Of a DNA stretch of 64,000 nt, positions 32,301 through 40,582 are shown piece after piece; within the stretch, counting starts at the first letter, position 1, and each line of letters starts with the position of its first letter. The stretch comes from Salinicola peritrichatus (GTDB taxonomy: Bacteria; Pseudomonadota; Gammaproteobacteria; Pseudomonadales; Halomonadaceae), in assembly GCF_003206715.1 (NCBI RefSeq), contig NZ_PZJU01000006.1, positions 167,831 to 231,830 on the forward strand, in the 5' to 3' direction. Position numbers and translations under genes: made by a program. The notes below the pieces were generated by a model. The model had not been told where the DNA came from, made no database searches, and was given only the letters and a program-made list of their open reading frames with translations.

Positions 32301-32933
32301 ATGGCCGCCAGCAACGATCAGGATGCCGCGCTGCGCATCGCCTCCGGCCGCAAGGCCTTCGTCGAACCCCTCAGGTTGGGCGAGCGGCTCAAGGAGATAC
32401 GCCTATCCAACCACTGGACGCTCGGTGACGTCAGCGCCCGTACCGGCCTGGCGCGCTCGACGCTATCCAAGATCGAGAACGATCAGATCTCGCCGACCTT
32501 CACCGCGGTCCAGAAATTGATTGCCGGGTTGGACATCGACCTGCCGCAGCTACTGACGCCAGCCAAGCCGCAATTGCAATCCCGGGGACGCCGCGACCTG
32601 ACGACCCGCGGCGACGGCAAGCTGCATCCCACTCCAACCTACGAGCATGAGCTACTCTCTTGGCAGTTGGCGCAGAAACGCATGATCCCGTTCAAGACCA
32701 TCGTCCGTGCCCGACGCTTCGACGAGTTCCACGAGTGGGTGCGCCATGATGGCGAAGAGTTCCTGATGGTGCTCGAAGGCGAGATTCTGATGTATTCCGA
32801 AGTCTACGAACCACTGGCGATGGCCGCGGGCGACTCGCTCTATTTCGACAGCGACATGGGACACGCGCTGGTTTCCACCAGCGAGGACGATGCCGTGGTG
32901 CTGTCGGTGTGCACGCCCGGCGATGGATACTGA
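32301..32933 (+). CDS. XRE-family transcriptional regulator with C-terminal cupin domain
   Basis: Protein of 210 residues. The N-terminal helix-turn-helix reads LGERLKEIRLSNHWTLGDVS and TGLARSTLSKIENDQISP. A cupin_2 ligand-binding barrel occupies about residues 125-208 (HDGEEFLMVLEGEILMYSEVYEPLAM, in parts, then GDSLYFDSDMGHAL). Members of this class control small-molecule uptake or catabolism, sensing metabolites in the cupin pocket. No catabolic genes are near; the DUF1244-moaB-moeA run begins 56 bases downstream, so the target is unclear. Confidence 0.88.
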   Translation: MAASNDQDAALRIASGRKAFVEPLRLGERLKEIRLSNHWTLGDVSARTGLARSTLSKIENDQISPTFTAVQKLIAGLDIDLPQLLTPAKPQLQSRGRRDLTTRGDGKLHPTPTYEHELLSWQLAQKRMIPFKTIVRARRFDEFHEWVRHDGEEFLMVLEGEILMYSEVYEPLAMAAGDSLYFDSDMGHALVSTSEDDAVVLSVCTPGDGY

Positions 32934-32989
32934 GTCGGACACGTCCGCCAATGACCCCGTTTCGTTTCCCTGCAGCACAGGAGCCCCCT

Positions 32990-33325
32990 ATGCATCACCT
33001 CGACGATCAGACCCGGACCGAACTCGAGGCCGCGGCCTTCCGCCGCCTGTTGCGGCATCTCGATGCCAACAAGGACGTCCAGAACATCGACTTGATGATC
33101 CTCGCCGACTTCTGCCGCAACTGCCTGTCGAAATGGCTGGTCGGCGCCGCCGAGGAGCGTGGTACCGCACTCGACTACGAGACGGCGCGCGAATATGTCT
33201 ACGGCATGCCCTATGCGGAATGGAAGGAGCGCTACCAGGCACCAGCCAGCGACGAACAGCTGGCCGCCCTGGAGGCGCGTCAGGCACGCAAGAAAGCCAG
33301 CGAAACCACCCGGGGCAGCGCATGA
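32990..33325 (+). CDS. DUF1244 family protein
   Basis: Small helical cytosolic protein of 111 residues. Family core: AFRRLLRHLDANKDVQNIDLM (in overlapping parts) and ADFCRNCLSKWL, followed by a Tyr-rich region REYVYGMPYAEWKERYQ. Two cysteines in CRNC might bind a metal or be redox active. Function unknown. The start follows AGGAG with good spacing. It overlaps moaB by four bases (ATGA), so it may be linked to molybdenum cofactor synthesis by co-expression. Confidence 0.85.
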   Translation: MHHLDDQTRTELEAAAFRRLLRHLDANKDVQNIDLMILADFCRNCLSKWLVGAAEERGTALDYETAREYVYGMPYAEWKERYQAPASDEQLAALEARQARKKASETTRGSA

Positions 33326-33852
33326 ACGAATCACCGCTGATCCCGCTGTCCATTGCCGTGCTGACCGTCTCCGACACCCGTGACGAGAGCAACGACCGTT
33401 CGGGCCAATTGCTGATCGAACGCCTCGAGAGCGCCGGCCACCGCCTGGCCGAGAAACGCATCGTGCCCGACGATGTCTATCGCATTCGCGCCGTGGTGGC
33501 CGGCTGGATCGCCGATGATCGGGTGCAGGTGATCCTGACCACCGGCGGCACCGGTTTTACCGGGCGGGATTCGACCCCCGAGGCCGTCGCTCCCCTGCTC
33601 GACAAGACCATCGAAGGCTTCGGCGAGCTGTTCCGCCAGGTCTCGTTCGAGGAGATCGGCAGCTCGACCGTGCAGAGCCGCTGCCTGGGCGGACTGGCCA
33701 ATGCCACCGTGATCTTCTGCCTGCCCGGCTCCACCGGCGCCTGCCGTACCGGCTGGGACCGCATCCTCCAGGAGCAACTGGACAGCCGTCATCGCCCGTG
33801 CAACTTCGCCAACCTGGTCATTCCCGAGCGAGGAACCCACGATCATGGCTGA
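33322..33852 (+). CDS. moaB: Molybdopterin adenylyltransferase-type protein MoaB
   Basis: MogA/MoaB-family protein of 176 residues in molybdenum cofactor synthesis. The molybdopterin-binding loop is [19 protein letters not shown] and a second loop is [15 protein letters not shown]. Many MoaB proteins adenylylate molybdopterin before MoeA inserts molybdate. It overlaps DUF1244 upstream and moeA downstream by 4 and 8 bases, so the three are probably coupled. Confidence 0.93.
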   Translation: MNESPLIPLSIAVLTVSDTRDESNDRSGQLLIERLESAGHRLAEKRIVPDDVYRIRAVVAGWIADDRVQVILTTGGTGFTGRDSTPEAVAPLLDKTIEGFGELFRQVSFEEIGSSTVQSRCLGGLANATVIFCLPGSTGACRTGWDRILQEQLDSRHRPCNFANLVIPERGTHDHG

Positions 33853-35032
33853 ACTGCAAAGCGTCGAACGGGCCCTGGAAGCCCTGCTGGAAGGCGTCAG
33901 TCCGCTCGCTGGCGAAACGATCGACTGCGCCGACGCCGACGGCCGGGTGCTGGCGAGTGACGTATCGGCGGCGCTCGACGTGCCGCCGGCCGATAACAGC
34001 GCGATGGACGGTTACGCCCTCGCCAGCCGCGATTCGGGGCAGCGTCTGCCGATCTCGCAGCGCATCCCGGCCGGCCAGGCGCCGCAGCCCCTCGAACCCG
34101 GCACCTGCGCACGCATCTTCACCGGCAGCGAGATCCCACCGGGCGCGGATTGTGTCGCCATCCAGGAGAACGTCGAACTCGATGGCGAACTGGCGATCGT
34201 CCCGATCACCGAACCCGGCCAGAACGTTCGCCGCCGGGGACTGGACGTCACCGCCGGCAGCCGGCTTCTCACCGCCGGCTCGCGTCTGGGCGCCGCCGCG
34301 CTGGGACTGCTGGCCGGGCAAGGCTTGTCGCGGATCGAGGCGGTGCGCCGCCCGCGCGTGGCCCTGCTGCTGACCGGCGACGAGATCGTCGAGCCTGGCC
34401 AGGCGCTGGGGCCCGGCCAGATCTACAACAGCAACGGCCCCATGCTGGCGACGCTGATTCGTCGCTTCGGCGGCGATGTGGTGCGTCAGGTCAAGGTCGC
34501 CGACGATTTCGACACCACCCTGGCCCGGCTGACCGAGGCCGCCGGCTGTGCGGATGTCATCGTCACCACCGGCGGCGTCAGCGTCGGCGAGGAGGATCAC
34601 GTCAAGCCGGCGCTCGAACGGCTGGGCAAGCTGTCGCTCTGGCGTCTGGCGATGCGCCCGGGCAAGCCGCTGGCACTCGGTACGATCGGTGCCACGCGGC
34701 TGGTCGGGCTACCGGGCAATCCGGTGTCGAGCTATGTCGGCGCCTGGCTCTATCTGCGCCCTCTGCTGGGCGCCCTGCAAGGTTGCGATGAATTGATGTC
34801 GCTACCGAAGGTCACCGCCGAGGCCGGATTCGAGACCCGCACCCAGGGCCGCCGGCACTATATGCGAGCCAATTTGACGTTTCAGGGCAACCGGATCGTG
34901 GCGCACGCCTATCCGGAACAGAGTTCGGCGGTTCTGACCTCCTGCGCCGAAACCAACGCCTTCGCGGTCATTCCGCCTCACAGCGACATTCGCCAAGGAG
35001 ACAGCGTCGAGTGCCTTTGGTTACAGGCATGA
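33845..35032 (+). CDS. moeA: Molybdopterin molybdenumtransferase
   Basis: Inserts molybdate into adenylylated molybdopterin to complete the cofactor. 395 residues (E. coli MoeA 411). Motifs: NSAMDGYALAS, IFTGSEIPPGADCV, GDEIVEPGQALGPGQIYNSN and TTGGVSVGEEDHVK, plus LPGNPVSSYVGAW. Its start overlaps the moaB stop. No molybdoenzyme or molybdate transporter gene is in the window. Confidence 0.96.
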   Translation: MAELQSVERALEALLEGVSPLAGETIDCADADGRVLASDVSAALDVPPADNSAMDGYALASRDSGQRLPISQRIPAGQAPQPLEPGTCARIFTGSEIPPGADCVAIQENVELDGELAIVPITEPGQNVRRRGLDVTAGSRLLTAGSRLGAAALGLLAGQGLSRIEAVRRPRVALLLTGDEIVEPGQALGPGQIYNSNGPMLATLIRRFGGDVVRQVKVADDFDTTLARLTEAAGCADVIVTTGGVSVGEEDHVKPALERLGKLSLWRLAMRPGKPLALGTIGATRLVGLPGNPVSSYVGAWLYLRPLLGALQGCDELMSLPKVTAEAGFETRTQGRRHYMRANLTFQGNRIVAHAYPEQSSAVLTSCAETNAFAVIPPHSDIRQGDSVECLWLQA

Positions 35033-35050
35033 ACACCTTGTCGCCGCGTG

Positions 35051-35599
35051 TCAGTCAATGAAGCGTTGCCGCATGTCGGGCCACAAGGCGAGGAAGGCAG
35101 CTTCCAGGCGCTCGTATTCGTCGTTCAACCACGGCGTCAGCGCCGCCAGATGGTTGGGTCCGCGCAGACGCTTGCCGATACCCGCAATCGCCTGGCAGGT
35201 GAAATCGAAGTCCGCGTAGTGCGTCAGCCAGTCGCCCCGAATCATGGCTGGCACCATTCCCGCCAGCCGCTCGGGCGCATGCCGTGCGCCCAGCACCGCA
35301 TAGCAGCGCTGTATCAGCGCCGGGTCCGGCTGCCGGCTGGCCAGGAAGTGATCCCACACCAGATCCAGCGCGATCCCCATGTAGCGCCGCTGCGTGGCGG
35401 GCGCCATACGCCGCAGCGCCAGCACCTCGGCATGCCGGTCGATCATGGCATCGACTCGGCGATGATGGCGGATACCCTCGGCCGTCTCCGGCGACCAGCC
35501 GTCCAGGCGATCGCCCTTGACGCCATCGGCAATCAGGTTGCCGTAGAGAAAATCGTCGCTACCGTGGCGGGACAGGTGCGCATGGGCAAGAAAATTCAT
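35051..35599 (-). CDS. acpH: Acyl carrier protein phosphodiesterase
   Basis: HD-like hydrolase of 182 residues that removes the 4'-phosphopantetheine arm from acyl carrier protein. Features: MNFLAHAHLS start, LYGNLIADGVKG, and the metal-binding pattern GIRHHRRVDAMID with Asp/His later in DLVWDHFLA. It runs convergent with moeA (18 bases between stops) and lies ten bases after tusE on the same strand, so it may be read through from the tus operon. Confidence 0.92.
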   Translation of the reverse strand: MNFLAHAHLSRHGSDDFLYGNLIADGVKGDRLDGWSPETAEGIRHHRRVDAMIDRHAEVLALRRMAPATQRRYMGIALDLVWDHFLASRQPDPALIQRCYAVLGARHAPERLAGMVPAMIRGDWLTHYADFDFTCQAIAGIGKRLRGPNHLAALTPWLNDEYERLEAAFLALWPDMRQRFID

Positions 35600-35609
35600 G
35601 CGCCGGCGG

Positions 35610-35960
35610 CTACAGACAATTGGTCGGTTTGGGCAGGCCAGCCAGACGCGCCGCCACCTTGGCCGGACTCTCGGGGAACAATCGCATCAGATAGAGCGAG
35701 TTGCCCTTTTCCTCCCCCAACGCCTGACGCACTGCCTTGACCAGCGGACGCATGGCCGGTGCCGCCTCGAAACGCCGGTAGAAGTCACGCAACACCTCGA
35801 TCACCTCCCAATGCTCGGCGGTCAACTGGCGGTCGTCGTCCGCCGCCAGCGCCTCGGCGACCGCCGGCGACCAATCATCCAGGGAGACCAGATACCCCTC
35901 CGGATCGAGCGCCACGCTGCGCCCCTCCACGTTCAGCACACGTGCCGTGTTGATAGCCAT
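35610..35960 (-). CDS. tusE: Sulfurtransferase TusE (DsrC family)
   Basis: Last acceptor of the Tus sulfur relay, passing persulfide to MnmA for 2-thiolation of U34 in Lys, Glu and Gln tRNAs. 116 residues. The C-terminal arm ends PKPTNCL with the conserved active Cys as the penultimate residue. Core: LDDWSPAVAEALA, EHWEVIEVLRDFY. The start at 35960 overlaps the tusB stop by one base (TGATG). A long in-frame upstream extension is a shadow of tusB. Confidence 0.94.
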   Translation of the reverse strand: MAINTARVLNVEGRSVALDPEGYLVSLDDWSPAVAEALAADDDRQLTAEHWEVIEVLRDFYRRFEAAPAMRPLVKAVRQALGEEKGNSLYLMRLFPESPAKVAARLAGLPKPTNCL

Positions 35961-36250
35961 CAGAACCAACTCACCGAACGTTGATGGATTTCCGTCAGGT
36001 CGACGAAACCCTGCATGTCGACCACCTCGATGGCGCCATCCACCCGGCCTTCCAGCCCCCGGGAAACCAGATCCTCCTTCAGCACCGAGACGCGCCCGGC
36101 GAATGCCGCCACCGCATCGCGCCCCGACGACAGCGCCGCGTAACAACCATCCTCGATCAACAACAGGTGGTCACCATCGCCGAAGGCCTCGCGCAGGTCT
36201 CGATAGACGCCTTCGGACTGCGGCGAGCGATTGAGCAGATGCAATGTCAT
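35960..36250 (-). CDS. tusB: Sulfurtransferase TusB (DsrH family)
   Basis: Small subunit of the TusBCD complex, 96 residues. It starts MTLHLLNRSPQSEGVYRD, followed by GDHLLLIEDGCYAAL, where the Cys corresponds to that of DsrH proteins, and ends HQRSVSWF as in many homologues. It takes part in sulfur transfer from TusA to TusE. Gene order D-C-B-E matches E. coli. Confidence 0.92.
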   Translation of the reverse strand: MTLHLLNRSPQSEGVYRDLREAFGDGDHLLLIEDGCYAALSSGRDAVAAFAGRVSVLKEDLVSRGLEGRVDGAIEVVDMQGFVDLTEIHQRSVSWF

Positions 36251-36267
36251 CGAATGCGGTCCCGGAC

Positions 36268-36672
36268 TCAGAAGATCAAGGTGTGAGGATGCGAATGCAT
36301 GAGCCTGGCAATCCGCGAGGCTTCCAATGAGGTCACCGGCAGCATCAATGAATCCACCGGCAAGCCCCGCGCTGCAAGCGCGGCCTCGCTGACCCACAGA
36401 TGCTCGATATCGTACATCTCGAGCATGGCCAGCTGGGGATGGGTGCCCTTCTGAGCCAATGGTCCGGACGACTGACCTTGCAACAGTGCGAAGACACCAT
36501 CGCCCTGAAACAGCAGGCCGACACGCTTGCCAAATGCCGCCGCGACCAGCGCCACGTCGAGCCCCTCACGCAGCCAGCTACTGCCGTGTGGCGCGTGCCG
36601 CAGCACGATCAGCAGGTCCTGCGGCGCATCGATAGCGGTGGTTGCGGGAGAAATCCCTGATGTCGAATTCAT
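36268..36672 (-). CDS. tusC: Sulfurtransferase TusC (DsrF family)
   Basis: Subunit C of TusBCD, 134 residues. It has the DsrE/F fold: LLIVLRHAPHGSSWLREGLDVALVAAAFG (in parts), GLLFQGDGVFALLQGQ and LWVSEAALAARGL. It lacks a catalytic Cys, as is typical of TusC. It overlaps the tusD stop by four bases. The N-terminal ~18 residues are a Ser/Thr-rich extension that may not be translated if a later start is used. Confidence 0.9.
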   Translation of the reverse strand: MNSTSGISPATTAIDAPQDLLIVLRHAPHGSSWLREGLDVALVAAAFGKRVGLLFQGDGVFALLQGQSSGPLAQKGTHPQLAMLEMYDIEHLWVSEAALAARGLPVDSLMLPVTSLEASRIARLMHSHPHTLIF

Positions 36673-37064
36673 GGTGCGAACGTGATCAGACGATCGTTTT
36701 CGAGCATGGCGTCGACCAACTGGCCGACGCCGGTAAGTTCGAACGGCGGCTCGACGCTATGGCTATTCAAGCCGTGTCGTGCAGCTTCACCGGTATCCAC
36801 CAGCCCGCGCCGCAGCCCCGCGGCAATACAGACCAGAAGCTGCGTGCCGCCTTCCCGATGCAGACGTTTCCAGCCATCGGCCAGCTGCACCTCGTCCTGC
36901 GGCGGCGACATCAGCGCCGAGGCGTTATGCACACCGTCATGGTAGAAGAACACCGTCGACAGGCGATGACCGCGTTCGACCACGGCATTGGCGAAACGCA
37001 AGGCGGAAAGCGCTCCCTGCTGACTGTAGGGCGCGGCATGGACCAGCAAGGCATAACTCAGCAC
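36669..37064 (-). CDS. tusD: Sulfurtransferase TusD (DsrE family)
   Basis: Subunit D of TusBCD, 131 residues. It starts VLSYALLVHAAPYSQQGALS and carries the persulfide-binding Cys in LLVCIAAGLRRGLVD, near residue 80 as in E. coli TusD. The frame is open to 37136, but family alignment and length point to GTG 37064. A weak AGGCG lies upstream. It is the first gene of the tusDCBE operon, about 110 bases downstream of yccA and separated from it by a terminator hairpin. Confidence 0.9.
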   Translation of the reverse strand: MLSYALLVHAAPYSQQGALSALRFANAVVERGHRLSTVFFYHDGVHNASALMSPPQDEVQLADGWKRLHREGGTQLLVCIAAGLRRGLVDTGEAARHGLNSHSVEPPFELTGVGQLVDAMLENDRLITFAP

Positions 37065-37127
37065 GACATCGAACGCCTGAAAAGAGAAAAAACAGATGGC
37101 TCTCCAACCGCATGGTAGCAAACGCAG

Positions 37128-37151
37128 AGACCCCACCGTAGTGGGGTCTCG
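37128..37151 (-). terminator. Hairpin terminator behind yccA
   Basis: A perfect 10-bp stem GAGACCCCAC / GTGGGGTCTC with a 4-base loop lies between yccA and tusD on the minus strand. The tail (TGCGTTTGC) is only moderately T-rich, so partial read-through into tusDCBE is likely. Confidence 0.65.
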
Positions 37152-37175
37152 TTGCCGTTTGTGTCAGCGCCGTCG

Positions 37176-37847
37176 TCAGTCGTCGGACATGACGCCCAGG
37201 ATCGACAACAGGCTGATGAACAGATTGTAGATCGAGACATACAGCGTGATGGTGGCAAGAATGTAATTGGTCTCGCCGGCACGGTGCACGATCTCGCTGG
37301 TCTGGAACAGGATCGCCGCCGAGGAGAACAGCACGAACCCGGCGGAAACCGCCAGCGCCAGTCCCGGAATGTTGAAGATCAGCGCCGCCACCATCGCCAG
37401 CACCAGCACGATGGCGCCTGCCACCATGAAGTTGCCCAGGAAGCTGAAGTCCTTGCGCGTGATCAGCGCCACGGCGGAAAGCCCCAGGAAGGTAGCCGCC
37501 GTCATCCCCAGCGCTGTCATCACCAACTGCGCCCCGTTGGGAATCGACAGATAGAGATCGATGATCGGCCCCAGCGTAAAGCCCATGAAGCCGGTGAAGG
37601 CAAACGTGGCCAACAGACCCGTTGCGGAGTTGGCGGTCTTGTGGACCAGGAACATCAGGCCATAGGCGCCGATGAAGAAAATGAAGATATTGATCTGTGA
37701 GATGCCCATCGCCATGGCGATACCAGCAGTCACGGCGGAGAACATCAAAGTCAGGGCCAGCAGCAGATAGGTATTGCGCAACACCTTATTGGTGCTGACC
37801 ACGCTCGATCGACGATCGGCGATGTCATGCGAAGTTCGGTAGTCCAT
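37176..37847 (-). CDS. yccA: Bax inhibitor-1/YccA-family membrane protein
   Basis: Inner-membrane protein of 223 residues with seven helices. YccA is a substrate and modulator of the FtsH protease in E. coli and belongs to the BI-1 family, some members of which leak Ca2+ in a pH-dependent way. Features: cytoplasmic start MDYRTSHDIADRR, the helix TGLLATFAFTGFMGFTLGP (in Ser/Thr-Gly form) and terminal ILGVMSDD acidic residues. Association with tusE is also seen in E. coli. tRNA-Ser is divergent 165 bases away. Confidence 0.92.
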   Translation of the reverse strand: MDYRTSHDIADRRSSVVSTNKVLRNTYLLLALTLMFSAVTAGIAMAMGISQINIFIFFIGAYGLMFLVHKTANSATGLLATFAFTGFMGFTLGPIIDLYLSIPNGAQLVMTALGMTAATFLGLSAVALITRKDFSFLGNFMVAGAIVLVLAMVAALIFNIPGLALAVSAGFVLFSSAAILFQTSEIVHRAGETNYILATITLYVSIYNLFISLLSILGVMSDD

Positions 37848-37969
37848 TGCAGTCCCCTCAGTTATGTCGAATTACACCCATTGACCAGAATGCCCTTGCA
37901 AAGTTCCTCTGACAAGAGCTACGGACCCCGTTCGAAAGCGAAATAACTTGTTGAAAGCTAAAGAACCTA

Positions 37970-37997
37970 TTGACGACGGCGGAGAAGCTGGTAGTAT
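37970..37997 (+). promoter_or_regulatory. Promoter of tRNA-Ser
   Basis: TTGACG, a 16-base spacer and TAGTAT lie just upstream of the tRNA gene, with the -10 element ending 15 bases before the mature 5' end. This is the expected arrangement for a single tRNA transcript. Confidence 0.65.
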
Positions 37998-38012
37998 TCT
38001 CCGCCGTAAGCC

Positions 38013-38102
38013 GGAGGGATGGCAGAGCGGTTGAATGCACCGGTCTTGAAAACCGGCAAGGGTTAACGCCCTTCCAGGGTTCGAATCCCTGTCCCTCCGC
38101 CA
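38013..38102 (+). tRNA. tRNA-Ser (anticodon UGA)
   Basis: A 90-base class II tRNA. The acceptor stem GGAGGGA pairs with TCCCTCC, discriminator G, and CCA is encoded. The anticodon loop CTTGAAA gives anticodon TGA, reading UCA/UCG codons for serine. A long variable arm (AAGGGTTAACGCCCTT) and the T arm AGGGTTCGAATCCCT are intact. A promoter precedes it and a strong terminator follows at 38112. Confidence 0.97.
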
Positions 38103-38111
38103 CCGATTCAT

Positions 38112-38148
38112 AAGGGAATCAGCCGTTGCTGGTTCCCTTTTTCTTTTC
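38112..38148 (+). terminator. Rho-independent terminator of tRNA-Ser
   Basis: The stem AAGGGAATCAGC / GCTGGTTCCCTT (one G-T pair, 4-base loop) is followed by TTTCTTTT. It lies ten bases after the tRNA. Confidence 0.85.
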
Positions 38149-38208
38149 GTTGCTATCTACCATTTCCATACCTGAACCCGGTTGCGCCCTTAAAACCTCG
38201 CTTTGCGA

Positions 38209-38843
38209 TCACTCGCCCATTTCTCGGATCCACTTCTGAACTTTATATCGACGCAGCCGAGACGAATAGCGTTTGGTAGTCCAACTGGCGGGCGTTAAAG
38301 TGCTTGTCTTTTCATCCATGGTCACCTCGAATTTACGCAAAGACGCCACCGGTGCATCCTCACTTCCATAAATCGCGATGACACGCAGTTCAATGGCTTT
38401 CAGTCGGTTCCGTCGGTCGTTCGGCAACTTTCCGCAGGAATCTTGTATGCCCTGAGAACATGGCTGACAAGATCCTCGAAGACACCGATATCGGTATAGC
38501 TTCCCGACGACATCGGACCTTGGCGTGTTATTTCAACAAGCTGACGCTTTGCAATGTTTTCTTTTTCTCCATCCTCGATATCGGTCAGGTTTTTGGAATA
38601 TTCCCCTTTATTGGTGTACAACACGGCAATGACATGTTCTATGAAGATTGCCTCGGGACTCATGTTGCTGATGACACACCGGGCCTGCAAACTTCGGCCG
38701 CCACCAAGGTTGATGATGATCTTTGGCTGGCGCTGTCTTCTAAAATTCAGGTACAGCAACTGCGCATAAAACAACCAAACCATCAATGTGCCGATATTCG
38801 TAACTGCCGTTATCGACGAACTGTGCTGAGACATCCATCCCAT
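38209..38843 (-). pseudogene. Frameshifted gene for a membrane-anchored hypothetical protein
   Basis: Two minus-strand frames join into one protein. From ATG 38843 (AAGGAG eight bases upstream): an N-terminal helix (ITAVTNIGTLMVWLFYAQLLYL, in parts), then a beta-rich domain (RCVSNMSPEAIF-like, read RCVISNMSPEAIFIEHVIAV) up to RAYKIPAE. There the frame closes at TGA 38400, while the next frame continues NRLKAIELRVIAIYGSEDAPV to 38209. One missing base in the GAAAG run near 38427 would restore a single frame of about 212 codons. The family is unknown to me. Base composition is visibly AT-richer than its neighbours. It is either a decayed gene or a sequencing indel. Confidence 0.6.
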
Positions 38844-38943
38844 TGGAGCCGCTCCTTCCCTGGCCGGACGAGACCAACCTCCACAGACATCGTGACATGG
38901 ACGTCTCATACGGCATTCGGTTCCTTAGCCCGCGCCAGTTAAT

Positions 38944-39510
38944 TAACAATTGCTAAATAGATGAGCGGCTTTTGCCAAGCGCTCCATGTCGGCAATTTTT
39001 TGCAACCCTATTCTGAACGCAGTATCCATCGGGGACACGAGTCTTCACGCCTACCGCGAGGTGGCTTCTCAAAAAAAGCCCGGCCATGGAGGCCGGGAAG
39101 TATGAGATGCCGTAAAGACGACTTCTTGATACTAGGAACTTTTAGAGAAGCAAACTTTAATTTAGGAAAAACAAATCGCCTAAATATGAGGCAAAGGGCT
39201 TGGATGACTCCAATAAATATACAAGCACATCGAAGAAGCATACAAAGACGCGGCAGAAATTAACCAGCGCCTCATAAGGCAACGATTTCGTTTCCCTTCG
39301 TAGCAACACCGACAAGCATGCACCAGAGCTTGTCGCCGGTCTTGAGAAACCAAACTCACGGTATGTCCAGCCCGCCCAAAGTCACTGAGATCGGACAGGG
39401 GCTTCCGGCGTGCCCGCGGGGTTCCGGCGCCTCTCCCGGCTTATCGATGCTTTGTCTACGAGACCTGCCAATCAATGCTACCCTACGTCTAGTTTCTGGT
39501 GACCTGACCC
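38944..39510. other. AT-rich stretch with no clear gene
   Basis: The best open frames (38961-39263 plus, 39008-39241 minus) have no family resemblance and poor starts. A plus-strand frame near 39213-39300 translates as HIEEAYKDAAEINQRLIRQRF without a start, which could be the tail of a lost gene. A minus-strand terminator lies at 39071, and a hairpin CGACAAGC/GCTTGTCG at about 39309-39334. The composition suggests transferred or eroded DNA beside the tRNA gene. Confidence 0.4.
39071..39097 (-). terminator. Strong minus-strand rho-independent terminator without an assigned gene
   Basis: Read on the minus strand: CCCGGCC, 5-base loop, GGCCGGG, C, then seven T. This is a textbook terminator, but no convincing minus-strand gene lies immediately upstream (39100-39500). 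It suggests an unannotated transcript, small RNA or a remnant operon end. Confidence 0.7.
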
Positions 39511-39810
39511 ATGCCTCGTCTGCTGTCGATTTTGCTCATTGCTGTCCTCGTTGCCGGTTGTGTCTCGGCGACGCCACGTCTGACTGCCACCAATTTTCTG
39601 CGTGACAGCAACACCTGCGAACGCCAGACCCACCAGATCGCCGGCGAGCAGGAGTACCAGTCATGCATGTCGCGCCTGGGATGGCCGGATCCGCAAACCC
39701 AAACGGCGCGGATACAGGCCGACAACGACCAGGAGGACCGCCAGGGCTTTCTCGGCGAGGCGATCAGCGGCCTGCAGTTCGGGCTCCAGTGGGATATCGA
39801 CCCCGAGTGA
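39511..39810 (+). CDS. Small putative outer-membrane lipoprotein
   Basis: Protein of 99 residues with a lipoprotein signal peptide, MPRLLSILLIAVLVAGCVS (lipobox LVAGC, Cys about 17). The mature part is polar, with CERQTHQIAGEQEYQSCMSRLGW holding two cysteines (in parts) that might form a disulfide. No family is recognised. Codon use resembles the chromosome rather than the AT-rich DNA just upstream. It is transcribed with two other tiny genes on the plus strand but with 130- and 96-base gaps. Confidence 0.7.
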   Translation: MPRLLSILLIAVLVAGCVSATPRLTATNFLRDSNTCERQTHQIAGEQEYQSCMSRLGWPDPQTQTARIQADNDQEDRQGFLGEAISGLQFGLQWDIDPE

Positions 39811-39939
39811 AACGCGTCGAGCCGCTCCCTTCGAGGCGAGACTGCGACTTTTTGACCTGGAACGGTCATCTGGCTCTGCTAGAGTCAATGAAACACCATA
39901 TCAGCTATGGCTAATTCATCATCTGTCGCAGGAGGCCCT

Positions 39940-40242
39940 ATGTTGAATCGCAGCCGCTCGCAGCGTTGTCCCGCCTGCCGACAGCTGGCCAGTTGGGACA
40001 CGCTCCCAGCTCCGCGCCCGGATGACGTGCTCTACTGCCACTTCTGTCATATACCGATCAGCACCTACGATCATTACATCAAGTCGATGATCCATCAGGA
40101 GGTGAGACGTCTGATGGCCCGCTTCGGTGAGCCGGGCATGCCACCCTCGATGAACGGGGAGAGCCGGCAGCAACGGCAAACCGATGGGTGGGTACGCCCT
40201 GCCTTGCCGGGTACCGCCCATTGGCCGAGTTGCCCCCGCTGA
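39940..40242 (+). CDS. Small protein with zinc-ribbon-like CxxC pairs
   Basis: Protein of 100 residues. Two knuckles, QRCPACRQ and LYCHFCHIP about 27 residues apart, resemble a zinc ribbon. The rest is hydrophilic (YIKSMIHQEVRRLMARFGEP). The start at 39940 follows GGAGG with ideal spacing; the earlier in-frame ATG 39907 has none. Function is unknown; RNA, DNA or protein binding is plausible. Confidence 0.65.
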   Translation: MLNRSRSQRCPACRQLASWDTLPAPRPDDVLYCHFCHIPISTYDHYIKSMIHQEVRRLMARFGEPGMPPSMNGESRQQRQTDGWVRPALPGTAHWPSCPR

Positions 40243-40338
40243 ACGCGCTTGAATTCGTCACGACAGCGGTAAATCGCTGTACATCGTCGAACTCTGCACT
40301 AACCTGAGGATCGATCTCTTCCAATGAGGATTCCCACC

Positions 40339-40554
40339 ATGGCAGAACCGTTTATCGAAGTGAGAAAGACCTCCAAGCCAGGCAGTGGTGGTCAGATTTG
40401 TTATGAGGTTTTCGACGGCGATACCGGCGGCAGCCTGGGCTATTTCGATGAAGAATCCCAAGCGCAAAAACGTGCCGCCAGCATGAACGGCATGATAGAA
40501 CGCGAGACCGGTAATCGGCTCCAACGGCCCACGGACGAGGCCGAAGTGGAGTGA
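40339..40554 (+). CDS. Conserved-looking small hypothetical protein
   Basis: Protein of 71 residues, acidic at the end, starting MAEPFIEVRKTSKPGSGGQI and continuing YEVFDGDTGGSLGYFDEESQAQKRAA (in parts). No membrane segment or cofactor motif. GAGGA precedes ATG 40339; an upstream ATG at 40324 is less likely. A plus-strand hairpin with a T-rich tail follows at 40583, which supports real transcription. Family unknown. Confidence 0.6.
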   Translation: MAEPFIEVRKTSKPGSGGQICYEVFDGDTGGSLGYFDEESQAQKRAASMNGMIERETGNRLQRPTDEAEVE

Positions 40555-40582
40555 TCCGAAGCACCGTCAAGATCAAGAATGC

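Noticed and set aside
38013..39510. Integrated element using tRNA-Ser as attachment site
   Set aside because: No copy of the tRNA 3' end is found downstream within the AT-rich patch, and there is no integrase.
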